From contig DVJY01000003.1 of the NCBI GenBank assembly GCA_018716485.1, positions 1 through 58,446 on the forward strand: DNA of 58,446 nt. The letters run 5' to 3'. A program made the position numbers and the translations under genes. Source of the stretch: Candidatus Scybalocola faecipullorum. Lineage in GTDB: Bacteria; Bacillota; Clostridia; Lachnospirales; Lachnospiraceae. A model generated the notes under the pieces. That model was not told the origin of the DNA and searched no databases. It saw only the letters and a program-made list of their open reading frames with translations. This document shows, in pieces, positions 9,478-16,580 of this stretch (positions within the stretch are counted from its first letter, which is position 1; the number at the start of each line of letters is the position of its first letter).

Positions 9478-9582
9478 TTTTCCGCAGGCTTGGCCTGCGG
9501 ATGTCCTTTTGTGTATCGCGATAGGTTCGTAATACGAACCTATCGATGCCCGTGTTTTCCGCAAGCTAAGCCTGCGGATGTC
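9477..9582. repeat. Cluster of three palindromes; two near-identical units flank a third
   Basis: Unit 1: TCCGCAGGC (9481-9489), TTG, GCCTGCGGA (9493-9501). Centre: CGATAGGTTCGT (9519-9530), AAT, ACGAACCTATCG (9534-9545). Unit 3 (9558-9578) matches unit 1 at 18 of 21 bases, keeps TCCGCA/TGCGGA, and is likewise preceded by GTTTT and followed by TGTC. No protein is encoded. The layout recalls REP/BIME-like or small non-autonomous repeat elements. No T-run follows any of the stems, so they are not simple terminators. Confidence 0.65.
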
Positions 9583-9607
9583 TACGAAAATACCAACGGT
9601 GACAGTA

Positions 9608-9757
9608 TCAGCCGTTCTTAATTATAAAATCAGCGTGAAAATCAATATTCTTTTTGATAATACCGTATTCCTGCATTTGTTTTTTTGCTTGTAGATTTAC
9701 CGTGATCAGTTTAGCGGCATTGCCATAAAGCAACACAAGCATCAGATAGACAGCGGC
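9608..9757 (-). pseudogene. Unidentified gene remnant (C-terminal ~50 codons)
   Basis: On the minus strand a 49-codon frame runs from just after two adjacent stop codons (about 9758-9763) to a TGA at 9608-9610. It reads plausibly as protein: a hydrophobic start (AAVYLMLVLLYGNAAKL), a helical middle (LQAKKQMQEYGIIKK) and the ending DFHADFIIKNG. An internal ATG at 9742 would give 44 residues but has no clear ribosome site. I do not recognise the family. It lies downstream of the LysR gene in the same orientation, inside a decayed patch, and is best read as a leftover 3' end. Confidence 0.3.
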
Positions 9758-9800
9758 CTACTATTTCGCACAATATCAAATTTACTGAATGTTGAATTGA

Positions 9801-10709
9801 CTATTCCTTTTCAGAGGCATATTCTATTCCAATGTGCTTATGTAGTATTTTGAGAGCCAAGTCCATTTGTGGACTAATCCACTTGTTTTTATGATAAAGG
9901 CAAACACCCGGAAAAAGTTTATCATCTAACTCTGTTTTGAGTTGAAGTAACGAACCGTTTTTTAATTCTTCTTGAACAGAAAAGGAAGGAACGTATGCGA
10001 TACCTAAACCATTCATAACACTCTTTTTTACAGCTTCGATACTCTGTAGTTTCATTATTGGATTTAATACAATATCTTTTTTGTCCAGATAATATGTCAA
10101 TGCCTTTTGATAATTGGCTTTCCATTCGTTTTGAATGATACTCAACGGTTTTTCCTGATGAGGCGTAATAAAATCTGCATCTTTAGCGTTAATAAACGGC
10201 GATGCAATAAGGCAGGCATAAAAAGGATTTGCCGGTATATGGACAACAGAATCAGGGAATGAGCCTTTATCGCAGTCAATTCCAATATCAGCCATACCGT
10301 TTACGATTGCCTGATTGACTTCTTCAGAAGGCAATGAATTTACGACCAGCCGTATATGCGGTGCAGTATATCGAAGTTCCTTTATCACTGGCTGCAAAAG
10401 ATAAATAAAGATGGAATCCGGTGCAACCAACCGAAGTGTCCCTTTTATTTCAGATATATCTTTGTGATAGTTGTCAATCTGTTCCACGTTTTGCAAGATT
10501 GATTGAACGAAAGGAAGAATATCTTTTCCTGCTTGTGTCAACACCATTCTGCGGCCTATTTTTTCAAATAGTTTAATTTGAAATTCTTCTTCTAATTGCC
10601 GGATTTGTGAAGTAACTGTTGATTGTGTATAATTTAGTTTGGTAGCTGCTTTTTGAAAACTGCCTGCTTCCAGAATTGTAACAAGCGTAGTTAAGTATTT
10701 TGTGTTCAT
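9801..10709 (-). CDS. LysR family transcriptional regulator
   Basis: 302 residues. The N-terminal winged helix-turn-helix (residues 1-60: TTLVTILEAGSFQKAATKLNYTQSTVTSQIRQLEEEF and the following KLFEKIGRRMVLTQAG) is textbook LysR; the substrate-binding domain covers about 90-295. AGGTGAT upstream fits ATG 10709. It diverges from an acyl-CoA dehydrogenase gene (10869) that is now cut short, the usual arrangement for a LysR regulator and its target. The target appears to have been lost, so this regulator may have no local job left. It is more AT-rich than most neighbours. The inducer is unknown. Confidence 0.92.
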   Translation of the reverse strand: MNTKYLTTLVTILEAGSFQKAATKLNYTQSTVTSQIRQLEEEFQIKLFEKIGRRMVLTQAGKDILPFVQSILQNVEQIDNYHKDISEIKGTLRLVAPDSIFIYLLQPVIKELRYTAPHIRLVVNSLPSEEVNQAIVNGMADIGIDCDKGSFPDSVVHIPANPFYACLIASPFINAKDADFITPHQEKPLSIIQNEWKANYQKALTYYLDKKDIVLNPIMKLQSIEAVKKSVMNGLGIAYVPSFSVQEELKNGSLLQLKTELDDKLFPGVCLYHKNKWISPQMDLALKILHKHIGIEYASEKE

Positions 10710-10868
10710 GACATCACCTGATTATTCAAAAAAATCGAATTTAACATTTGAAAACATCTGATTTTTTTATGTTTATCTCTTTGTTATTATATATCTATGA
10801 GGGAATTGTGGCAAGTCGAAAGTCACAACCCAACATACCGAAATAATCTAACGAGGAGGAAATTGGTG
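10710..10868. promoter_or_regulatory. Divergent control region between LysR gene and acyl-CoA dehydrogenase stub
   Basis: An AT-rich 159-bp gap. AAAAAATC (starting about 10727) and GATTTTTT (about 10760) form the arms of an interrupted palindrome, the layout of a LysR operator. TATTAT/TATATA-like sequences near 10785-10795 could be the rightward -10 box. AGGAGG at about 10854 serves ATG 10869. No other gene is seen. Confidence 0.4.
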
Positions 10869-11057
10869 ATGAATTTTCACTTTACAGACGAAGAACAGAA
10901 ATTATTGCAGCAAATTCATGAGTTTGCCGTAAATGAGGTTGCCCCACTTGCTGCGGAAATTGATGAACAGGAGCGATTTCCGGCCGAAGCACGCGATAGA
11001 TTGCGTGAGATGAATATGATGGGTGTGATTGGATGCAATATAGAGCAAAGCCCGTGA
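10869..11057 (+). pseudogene. Acyl-CoA dehydrogenase, truncated after ~55 codons
   Basis: The first 56 codons are a clear acyl-CoA dehydrogenase N-terminus (FHFTDEEQKLL, then EVAPLAAEIDEQERFP, then LREMNMMGVIG). Working enzymes of this family have about 380 residues and continue with an IPxxYGG-like segment; here the frame instead reads CNIEQSP and stops. The FAD- and substrate-binding parts and the catalytic glutamate are gone. A strong AGGAGG site shows that this was once a proper gene start. The break coincides with the break of the PIN-toxin gene on the other strand, which points to a deletion that removed everything between them. The original may have been a butyryl-CoA or related dehydrogenase under LysR control. 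Confidence 0.82.
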
Positions 11058-11120
11058 GGGCTTGGAGTGAGGAAAAACCAATGCGGAAAACAGAATGTTT
11101 GTATCTACCAATATCCGCAT
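11026..11120 (-). pseudogene. PIN-domain toxin (VapC-like), truncated after ~32 codons
   Basis: Starting at ATG 11120 on the minus strand the protein reads MRILVDTNILFSALVFP and continues to SRALLYIASNH, the start of PIN-family toxins (COG1569 type), with the first catalytic Asp in VDTN. Beyond that the frame runs into antisense of the acyl-CoA dehydrogenase stub and continues meaninglessly to a stop near 10902. The remaining three acidic residues of the RNase site are lost, so it cannot be an active nuclease. ATG 11120 follows the antitoxin's stop codon by one base, the usual coupled order antitoxin then toxin. Confidence 0.78.
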
Positions 11121-11121
11121 T

Positions 11122-11379
11122 TTACCGTTCCTTTCCGTAACGTACTTCATCTACGAGTGCCTGAATATCATCTTCATTTGAGATTCCCATTGCCTCGGCA
11201 GCTCCGGCAAAGGCCGTCTGCGCTTTTCGGATAGCCGCAGCGGAGGCATTGCTGATAATAATCTCCCCATTTTGATTTTGTAGAAACAGAATTTTGTCGC
11301 CGGATTTTAGACCAAGCTGCCGTCTGATTTCTATCGGCACAGTAATTTGTCCGTTTGCAGAGATTTTTGCTAAGTTCAT
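11122..11379 (-). CDS. AbrB/MazE-type antitoxin (SpoVT-AbrB domain)
   Basis: 85 residues. The N-terminal swapped-hairpin DNA-binding domain is clear: AKISANGQITVPIEIRRQLGLKSGDKILF. The C-terminal part (AFAGAAEAMGISNEDDIQALVDEVR) is the toxin-neutralizing tail common in partners of PIN toxins. Such antitoxins block the toxin and repress their own operon. The start could be GTG 11388, but AAAGGG with spacing 8 favours ATG 11379. The toxin gene directly behind is truncated, so this is an orphan antitoxin. A matching promoter is at 11431-11459. Confidence 0.88.
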   Translation of the reverse strand: MNLAKISANGQITVPIEIRRQLGLKSGDKILFLQNQNGEIIISNASAAAIRKAQTAFAGAAEAMGISNEDDIQALVDEVRYGKER

Positions 11380-11430
11380 ATAAGTCACCCTTTCTATTCT
11401 TTAAAACTCAAGTTTCCTTTATCTTTTTAT

Positions 11431-11459
11431 ATTATATCCCTTATACCGAGTAAAGTAAA
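11431..11459 (-). promoter_or_regulatory. Promoter of the antitoxin gene
   Basis: On the minus strand TTTACT (11459-11454), 17 bp, TATAAT (11436-11431), about 52 bp before ATG 11379. Confidence 0.6.
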
Positions 11460-11547
11460 CGCGCACAGCCAAAAAATCAGAAGACGGGATACTGAAAAAT
11501 ATTTGACAAAATGCCGAAAAATCGGATATCTTCCGAGCCGATATATT

Positions 11548-11576
11548 TTGACAAGCCTTATGATGGATGATAAACT
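11548..11576 (+). promoter_or_regulatory. Promoter of the MutS-like gene (one of two candidates)
   Basis: TTGACA (11548-11553), 17 bp, TAAACT (11571-11576), 40 bp before ATG 11616. A second candidate, TTGACA (11503-11508), 18 bp and TATCTT (11527-11532), lies just upstream and overlaps a TCGGA/TCCGA hairpin. Confidence 0.5.
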
Positions 11577-11615
11577 TGTGAGATAAGAAGCTTTAAAAGG
11601 AAGAGGAGGTTGATG

Positions 11616-13304
11616 ATGGAAAATATAGAAATTCTTGCAACAGTCGGTATTGTTATACTGATTGTTATTGCCAAGATGATATACGACAAGCTGTCTGTGA
11701 AGCGCAGAATGCGGAGCTATCTGAAAAAAATTTACGGCAGTGTTCCTGAAGCTGATTATGATCTTCAAAGGTACGAGTATATTGACTTTTACCTGAAACA
11801 CAAAACACATCCGGGTGATATTGTGGATCAGATTACGTGGAATGATCTTGAAATGGAAGATATTTTTAAACTGCTGAACCAGACAAGTACAGGGATCGGC
11901 GAAGAATACCTCTATGCCGCGCTGCATGAGCCTCAATATGACCAAGGGGTGCTTGGCAGACGGGACGAATGGGCCCGGTGGTTTGACGAACATGAAGATC
12001 AGCGGATTGAAGTTCAGACAGCGCTTTGCCGTCTCGGGAAAATGCGCAATATGGGCGTGTATCAATACTGCCAATATTTAAAAGATGCGCCGGGGCACAA
12101 TCCTGTGCTCAACATATTTCTTTGCGCCGGCCTGATTTTCTCTATTGTCATGTCATTTGTCCGGCCAATGCCTTTTGTCGGACTGTTGCTGTGCTTTGTC
12201 GCTGTAAATATGATTGTTTATTTTACCTATAAAAACAGATCCTATTTTGACAATTTTTCTTATGTTTCGGGAATTACTTACTGTGCCCAAAGTATTGTCC
12301 GTCAGGATATTCCTGTGATGAAAGAAGAAATGGCAAAAATCCGAAAAATGCTTGTGCCGTTCAAACGCATGAGCCGTTACGGCTGGCTTTTTCAGAGCGG
12401 ATCAAAAGTGGGCGGTACGCTTTTGGATCTTCTGATGGACTATATCAAAATGCTGTTTCATATCGATTTGATCTTATTTGATTTCGTCCTTGGCAGTGTC
12501 CATAGAAATGAAGCGGCCCTGACAGAAATTATGGATTTTATCGGGGAGATTGATCTGTCCATTGCGATTGCTTCCTATCGCCGGTTAATGGCACAGGGCT
12601 GGTGCCGGCCACGGCTTGAACAGGAAAATGGCGGCAGGCGTACTTTGGTTTATGAAGCAAAGGCCATATACCATCCGTTGATTATAGAGCCTGTTAAAAA
12701 TGACATAAGTACATCAGGAAGTGTTTTGCTGACCGGTTCCAATGCCTCGGGAAAATCAACATTTCTGAAAACAGTGGCTATCAATGCCATTTTGGCGCAG
12801 ACAATTTTTACGGCCATGGCAGACAGCTACAGAGCCAATTATTTCAGAAATTATTCTTCGATGGCGCTTCGGGATAATTTAAGCGGGGGCGAGAGCTACT
12901 TTATCGTAGAAATTAAATCTTTAAAACGCATTGTATCGCAGGCCGACGGCCGGATACCGATGCTGTGCTTCATAGATGAAGTCCTTCGGGGAACAAACAC
13001 CATTGAGCGGATCGCGGCTTCCTCACAAATACTCAAACAGCTGAGCCTTATGAATGCCGTCTGCTTTGCGGCGACCCATGATATTGAATTGACGAGTATG
13101 CTGGAAGATTACTTTGATAATTACCATTTTCAGGAGGAAGTCAAAGAAAAACAAGTTGTTTTCGACTATAAACTCCATCAGGGCCGCGCTGTGTCAAGGA
13201 ACGCCATTAAGCTGCTTGGCATGATCGGTTTTGATCAGACGCTGATTGACAAGGCACAGCAGTCAGCGTCAAGATTTGAACAAAACGGGCAGTGGCGCCT
13301 GTAA
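11616..13304 (+). CDS. Membrane-anchored MutS-family ATPase (MutS domain V only)
   Basis: 563 residues. A membrane segment lies at about 5-22 and two more at about 165-210; the C-terminal third is a MutS-type ABC ATPase. The Walker A motif GSNASGKST is near residue 375, the signature SGGESYF near 423 and Walker B CFIDEVLRGTNT near 450, followed by ATHDIEL. The mismatch-recognition and connector domains of true MutS are missing, so it is not the classical repair protein. The role of this membrane-bound branch is not established. GAGGAGG at 11603-11609 fits ATG 11616 (ATG 11613 is also possible). It has its own promoter; a small GCCGC/GCGGC hairpin at 13321-13339 separates it from rnhA. Confidence 0.85.
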   Translation: MENIEILATVGIVILIVIAKMIYDKLSVKRRMRSYLKKIYGSVPEADYDLQRYEYIDFYLKHKTHPGDIVDQITWNDLEMEDIFKLLNQTSTGIGEEYLYAALHEPQYDQGVLGRRDEWARWFDEHEDQRIEVQTALCRLGKMRNMGVYQYCQYLKDAPGHNPVLNIFLCAGLIFSIVMSFVRPMPFVGLLLCFVAVNMIVYFTYKNRSYFDNFSYVSGITYCAQSIVRQDIPVMKEEMAKIRKMLVPFKRMSRYGWLFQSGSKVGGTLLDLLMDYIKMLFHIDLILFDFVLGSVHRNEAALTEIMDFIGEIDLSIAIASYRRLMAQGWCRPRLEQENGGRRTLVYEAKAIYHPLIIEPVKNDISTSGSVLLTGSNASGKSTFLKTVAINAILAQTIFTAMADSYRANYFRNYSSMALRDNLSGGESYFIVEIKSLKRIVSQADGRIPMLCFIDEVLRGTNTIERIAASSQILKQLSLMNAVCFAATHDIELTSMLEDYFDNYHFQEEVKEKQVVFDYKLHQGRAVSRNAIKLLGMIGFDQTLIDKAQQSASRFEQNGQWRL

Positions 13305-13365
13305 AATAAGAAAATCAATATGCCGCCAAATACGCGGCAGCAAGTAATGAAAGGAATAGAATTTG

Positions 13366-13845
13366 ATGATGTTTGTAAAAATTTACACTGACGGTTCGGC
13401 CAGAGGAAATCCTGATGGGCCGGGCGGTTACGGTGTTGTTATGGAATATACGGATACAAAGGGGACGCTGCATGTGAAAGAACTGTCCGCAGGCTATAAG
13501 AAAACGACCAATAACCGTATGGAACTGCTGGCGGCCATTGCAGGACTTGAAGCGCTGAACCGGCCGTGTGAGGTTGAGTTATATTCCGATTCACAATATT
13601 TAGTGAAAGCATTTAATGAACATTGGATAGATGGATGGATTAAAAAAGGCTGGAAACGGGGAAAAAATGAACCGGTTAAAAATACAGATTTATGGAAGCG
13701 GCTTTTAAAGGCAAAAGCGCCGCATCATGTTGAGTTTATATGGGTCAAAGGCCATGACGGCCACCCGCAGAACGAGCGGTGCGACACATTGGCAACGACA
13801 GCTGCGGATGGCAGTGATTTAATGGATGATGTGATTTTAGATTGA
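13366..13845 (+). CDS. rnhA: Ribonuclease HI
   Basis: 159 residues. It cuts the RNA strand of RNA:DNA hybrids and removes primers and R-loops. All catalytic residues are present: Asp9 ([10 protein letters not shown]), Glu53 (NNRMELLA), Asp75 (YSDSQYL) and Asp140, with the handle-loop region WIKKGWKRG (91-99) that grips the hybrid and His130/His133 nearby. It is a single-domain enzyme without the N-terminal hybrid-binding module. The start is either ATG 13366 or ATG 13369; AAAGGA lies upstream. The next gene begins 12 bp after the stop codon. Confidence 0.95.
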   Translation: MMFVKIYTDGSARGNPDGPGGYGVVMEYTDTKGTLHVKELSAGYKKTTNNRMELLAAIAGLEALNRPCEVELYSDSQYLVKAFNEHWIDGWIKKGWKRGKNEPVKNTDLWKRLLKAKAPHHVEFIWVKGHDGHPQNERCDTLATTAADGSDLMDDVILD

Positions 13846-13856
13846 CGGAGGATAAG

Positions 13857-15164
13857 ATGATACAATTACCAGAGAAATTTTTAGAGACAATCCGGACACA
13901 GCTGGACGATGAATTCGACGCTTTCTTAGAAAGCTACAGCCGTCCGGTTCTTGGCGGTATCCGCATCAATCGGCTGAAAATTACACCGGAAGAATATCTT
14001 GCACTGACCGGACAATCGCTGGAGTCTGTGCCGTGGAATGGCGATGGATTTTATTGCAGCGAAGGAACAGTCTATTCCAAAAATCCGCTGTATTATGCGG
14101 GGCTTTATTACATTCAGGAGCCGAGCGCCATGCTGCCGGCACAGATGCTGCCGGTAGAGCCGGGAGATATTGTTCTTGATATGTGCGCCGCGCCGGGCGG
14201 AAAAAGTACGGCGCTCGGGGCGCGCATGAACAATCAGGGACTGCTTGTGAGCAATGATATCAGCTATTCCAGAGCAAAGGCGCTGCTGAAAAATATCGAA
14301 GCTTTCGGTATCAAAAACAGTCTTGTCATCAGTGAGGATCCTAAAAAACTGGCGTCGCGGCTGCCGGAATATTTTGATAAAATATTGATTGACGCGCCAT
14401 GTTCCGGTGAGGGGATGTTTCACAAAAAGCCGTCGATGACACAAAATTGGGAAAAGACCGGACCTGAATTCTACAGTAAAATTCAGCGGGAAATCATAGA
14501 ATACGGCGCGCGGATGTTAAAACCCGGCGGCGACATGGTATTTTCTACATGTACATTTTCGCCGCTGGAAGATGAAGGAACAATACAGTATTTTCTTGAA
14601 AGACATCCGGAATTTGAACTTGTCAAAGAAGTCCGGCTTTGGCCGCACAAAGTCAAAGGGGAAGGCCACTATGTGACATTGCTGCATAAAGCCGGAACGA
14701 AGGAACACAGGGAAGTACAGCCGTATACATCGTCTAAAAAGTTTAAAACCGATGCGTTGGACGCTTTTTTCAAAGATGCCGGGCTTAAGGTTCAACTTGA
14801 CCGGAAACGGCTGGAACTTTCAGGCGACCATGTTTATTATATGCCGGAGACGATGATCGATACCAACGGCCTGCGTGTGCTGCGGACAGGCTGGTATCTG
14901 GGCAACATAAAAAAAGACCGGTTTGAGCCAAGCGGCGCCTTTGCCGTCGGGCTGAAAAAAGAAGAATGCGGGCACATCATTGATCTGGACTATCGTGACG
15001 GCGCTGCGGTTAAATATTTAAAATGCGAAACACTGGAAGCAGATGAGACGTTTAAAAACGGCTGGTATCTTGTCTGTGCCAGCGGCTATCCTCTTGGCTG
15101 GGGAAAGCTGAACCGGGGAACACTTAAAAACAAATACCCTTCAGGGTGGCGGTGGCAGTCATGA
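13857..15164 (+). CDS. RsmF/RsmB-like 16S rRNA (cytosine-C5) methyltransferase
   Basis: 435 residues. The central Rossmann domain carries the SAM site LDMCAAPGGKSTALGARM (near 105) and the two catalytic cysteines of the NOL1/NOP2/Sun family, in DAPCSGEGMF and FSTCTFSPLEDE. An N-terminal PUA-like lead and a C-terminal RNA-binding module (from about 290: YYMPETMIDTNGLRVLRTGWYLG) give the RsmF-type arrangement, so 5-methylcytosine in 16S rRNA is the likely product. GGAGG precedes ATG 13857. The stop codon overlaps the next start as ATGA, so the two RNA-modification genes are translationally coupled. Confidence 0.9.
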   Translation: MIQLPEKFLETIRTQLDDEFDAFLESYSRPVLGGIRINRLKITPEEYLALTGQSLESVPWNGDGFYCSEGTVYSKNPLYYAGLYYIQEPSAMLPAQMLPVEPGDIVLDMCAAPGGKSTALGARMNNQGLLVSNDISYSRAKALLKNIEAFGIKNSLVISEDPKKLASRLPEYFDKILIDAPCSGEGMFHKKPSMTQNWEKTGPEFYSKIQREIIEYGARMLKPGGDMVFSTCTFSPLEDEGTIQYFLERHPEFELVKEVRLWPHKVKGEGHYVTLLHKAGTKEHREVQPYTSSKKFKTDALDAFFKDAGLKVQLDRKRLELSGDHVYYMPETMIDTNGLRVLRTGWYLGNIKKDRFEPSGAFAVGLKKEECGHIIDLDYRDGAAVKYLKCETLEADETFKNGWYLVCASGYPLGWGKLNRGTLKNKYPSGWRWQS

Positions 15165-15910
15165 GTCAGAGCAGGTTAAGACTGGATAAATATTTAGCCG
15201 ATATGGGCCTTGGGACACGCAGTGAAGTTAAAGGGATGATCCGCAGCGGCCGCATTTTGGTCAACGGGCAGAGGGCGCGCAGCGCGGATATTAAAATTGA
15301 TCCGGATGAAGATGAAGTCATGTGCGATCAAATGCCTGTGACTTACGTTCATTACGAATATTACATGCTTAATAAACCGGCGGGCGTAATTTCGGCAACC
15401 GAAGACCGACATGAAAAAACCGTCGTTGATCTGATTGATGCGAAACAGCGCAAAGACTTGTTTCCGGTGGGCCGGCTGGATAAAGATACCGAAGGACTGC
15501 TTCTTATTACAAATGACGGACAGCTGGCGCATCAGCTGCTGGCGCCCAAAAAACATGTGGCCAAAGTGTATTATGCCAAAGTGGCAGGCACAGTGACCGA
15601 AGAAGACGCGGATATCTTTGCCAATGGCGTTGTTATTGATGAAACATTAACGGCGCTGCCGGCAAAATTAGACATTTTGTCGGTGACGGACAAAGAATGC
15701 TCGCCGGTATCAGAAATAAAAATAGAAATTTATGAAGGAAAATTTCATCAGGTCAAGCGTATGCTTGAAGCTGTCGGCAAAAAAGTTATTTATTTAAAAC
15801 GGCTGTCCATGGGGCCGCTGTGCCTTGATGAGACGCTGGCATGCGGACAGTACAGAAAACTTTCAGAGGACGAAATACAAATGCTTAAATCATCAGTAGG
15901 AGAAAAATAG
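15161..15910 (+). CDS. Pseudouridine synthase, RsuA/RluB/RluF family
   Basis: 249 residues. It opens with an S4 RNA-binding domain (RLDKYLADMGLGTRSEVKGMIRSGRILVNG), followed by the catalytic domain with MLNKPAGVISATED and the active-site Asp in FPVGRLDKDTEGLLLITNDG. Family members isomerize one uridine in 16S or 23S rRNA; the length and motifs do not decide which, though RsuA-like 16S specificity would suit the RsmF-like neighbour. The ATG lies within the ATGA overlap with the upstream methyltransferase gene. The HAD phosphatase gene follows after one base. Confidence 0.92.
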   Translation: MSQSRLRLDKYLADMGLGTRSEVKGMIRSGRILVNGQRARSADIKIDPDEDEVMCDQMPVTYVHYEYYMLNKPAGVISATEDRHEKTVVDLIDAKQRKDLFPVGRLDKDTEGLLLITNDGQLAHQLLAPKKHVAKVYYAKVAGTVTEEDADIFANGVVIDETLTALPAKLDILSVTDKECSPVSEIKIEIYEGKFHQVKRMLEAVGKKVIYLKRLSMGPLCLDETLACGQYRKLSEDEIQMLKSSVGEK

Positions 15911-15911
15911 A

Positions 15912-16580
15912 ATGTTTGAAAATACAGACGCCGTCATTTTTGATCTGGACGGCACACTTGTGGACTCCATGTGGATATGGAGAGATATTGATGAAGAATA
16001 TTTGGCGCGCTATGGCCTGACGATGCCCCCCAATCTGCAGCAGGACATCGGCGGCATCAGCATCACGCAGACGGCCATTTATTTTCAGAAGCGGTTCGGC
16101 ATTAAGGACAGTATCGAAAAAATGATCGCTGACTGGGATGAGATGGCCATGCATAAATATAAATACGAAATTCCGTTAAAAGACGGTATTATGACGCTGC
16201 TTAAAGCACTCAGCGACAAGCAAATTCCGTGCGGTATTGCCACAAGCAGCTCCAATGCACTGACGAAGGCTGTACTTGAAGCCCGTCATATTGACGGCTT
16301 TTTTTCTGCCGTAGTGACCGGTGAGGATATTCATAACGGCAAACCGAATCCGGAAATTTATGAAATTTGCGCCAAAAAACTTGGCGTGGATCCGCAGCGG
16401 TGCATTGCCTTTGAAGATATGGTCTGCGGCATTCAGGCTGCCAAAGGCGCCGGTATGCGCGTCTGCGCTGTTGAAGATGATTTTTCAGTCAAAGACAGAG
16501 AAGAAAAAAAACGGCTGGCAGATTTTTATATTTGCAGCTATAAAGAAATTATTGATGAAATAGACAGGGAGTTGAAGTGA
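15912..16580 (+). CDS. HAD-superfamily hydrolase, beta-phosphoglucomutase/phosphatase type
   Basis: 222 residues. Motif I is [10 protein letters not shown] (nucleophile Asp near 11), motif II TSSSN, motif III lies in [17 protein letters not shown] and motif IV in [19 protein letters not shown]. The helical cap between about 18 and 85 places it in the HAD-IA group, which includes beta-phosphoglucomutase and small sugar or nucleotide phosphatases. The exact substrate is open. AGTAGGAGAAAAATAG provides the ribosome site. Its stop codon shares bases with the next start (TGATG), so it is co-translated with the YgiQ gene. Confidence 0.88.
   Translation: MFENTDAVIFDLDGTLVDSMWIWRDIDEEYLARYGLTMPPNLQQDIGGISITQTAIYFQKRFGIKDSIEKMIADWDEMAMHKYKYEIPLKDGIMTLLKALSDKQIPCGIATSSSNALTKAVLEARHIDGFFSAVVTGEDIHNGKPNPEIYEICAKKLGVDPQRCIAFEDMVCGIQAAKGAGMRVCAVEDDFSVKDREEKKRLADFYICSYKEIIDEIDRELK

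Noticed and set aside
9477-9582. CRISPR array
   Set aside because: Only two imperfect repeat units with a palindrome between them, no regular spacers and no cas genes.
11427-12074. 215-codon minus-strand frame opposite the start of the MutS-like gene
   Set aside because: It is antisense to a clear coding sequence with recognised motifs; the translation is rich in His, Phe and Arg, as shadow frames are.
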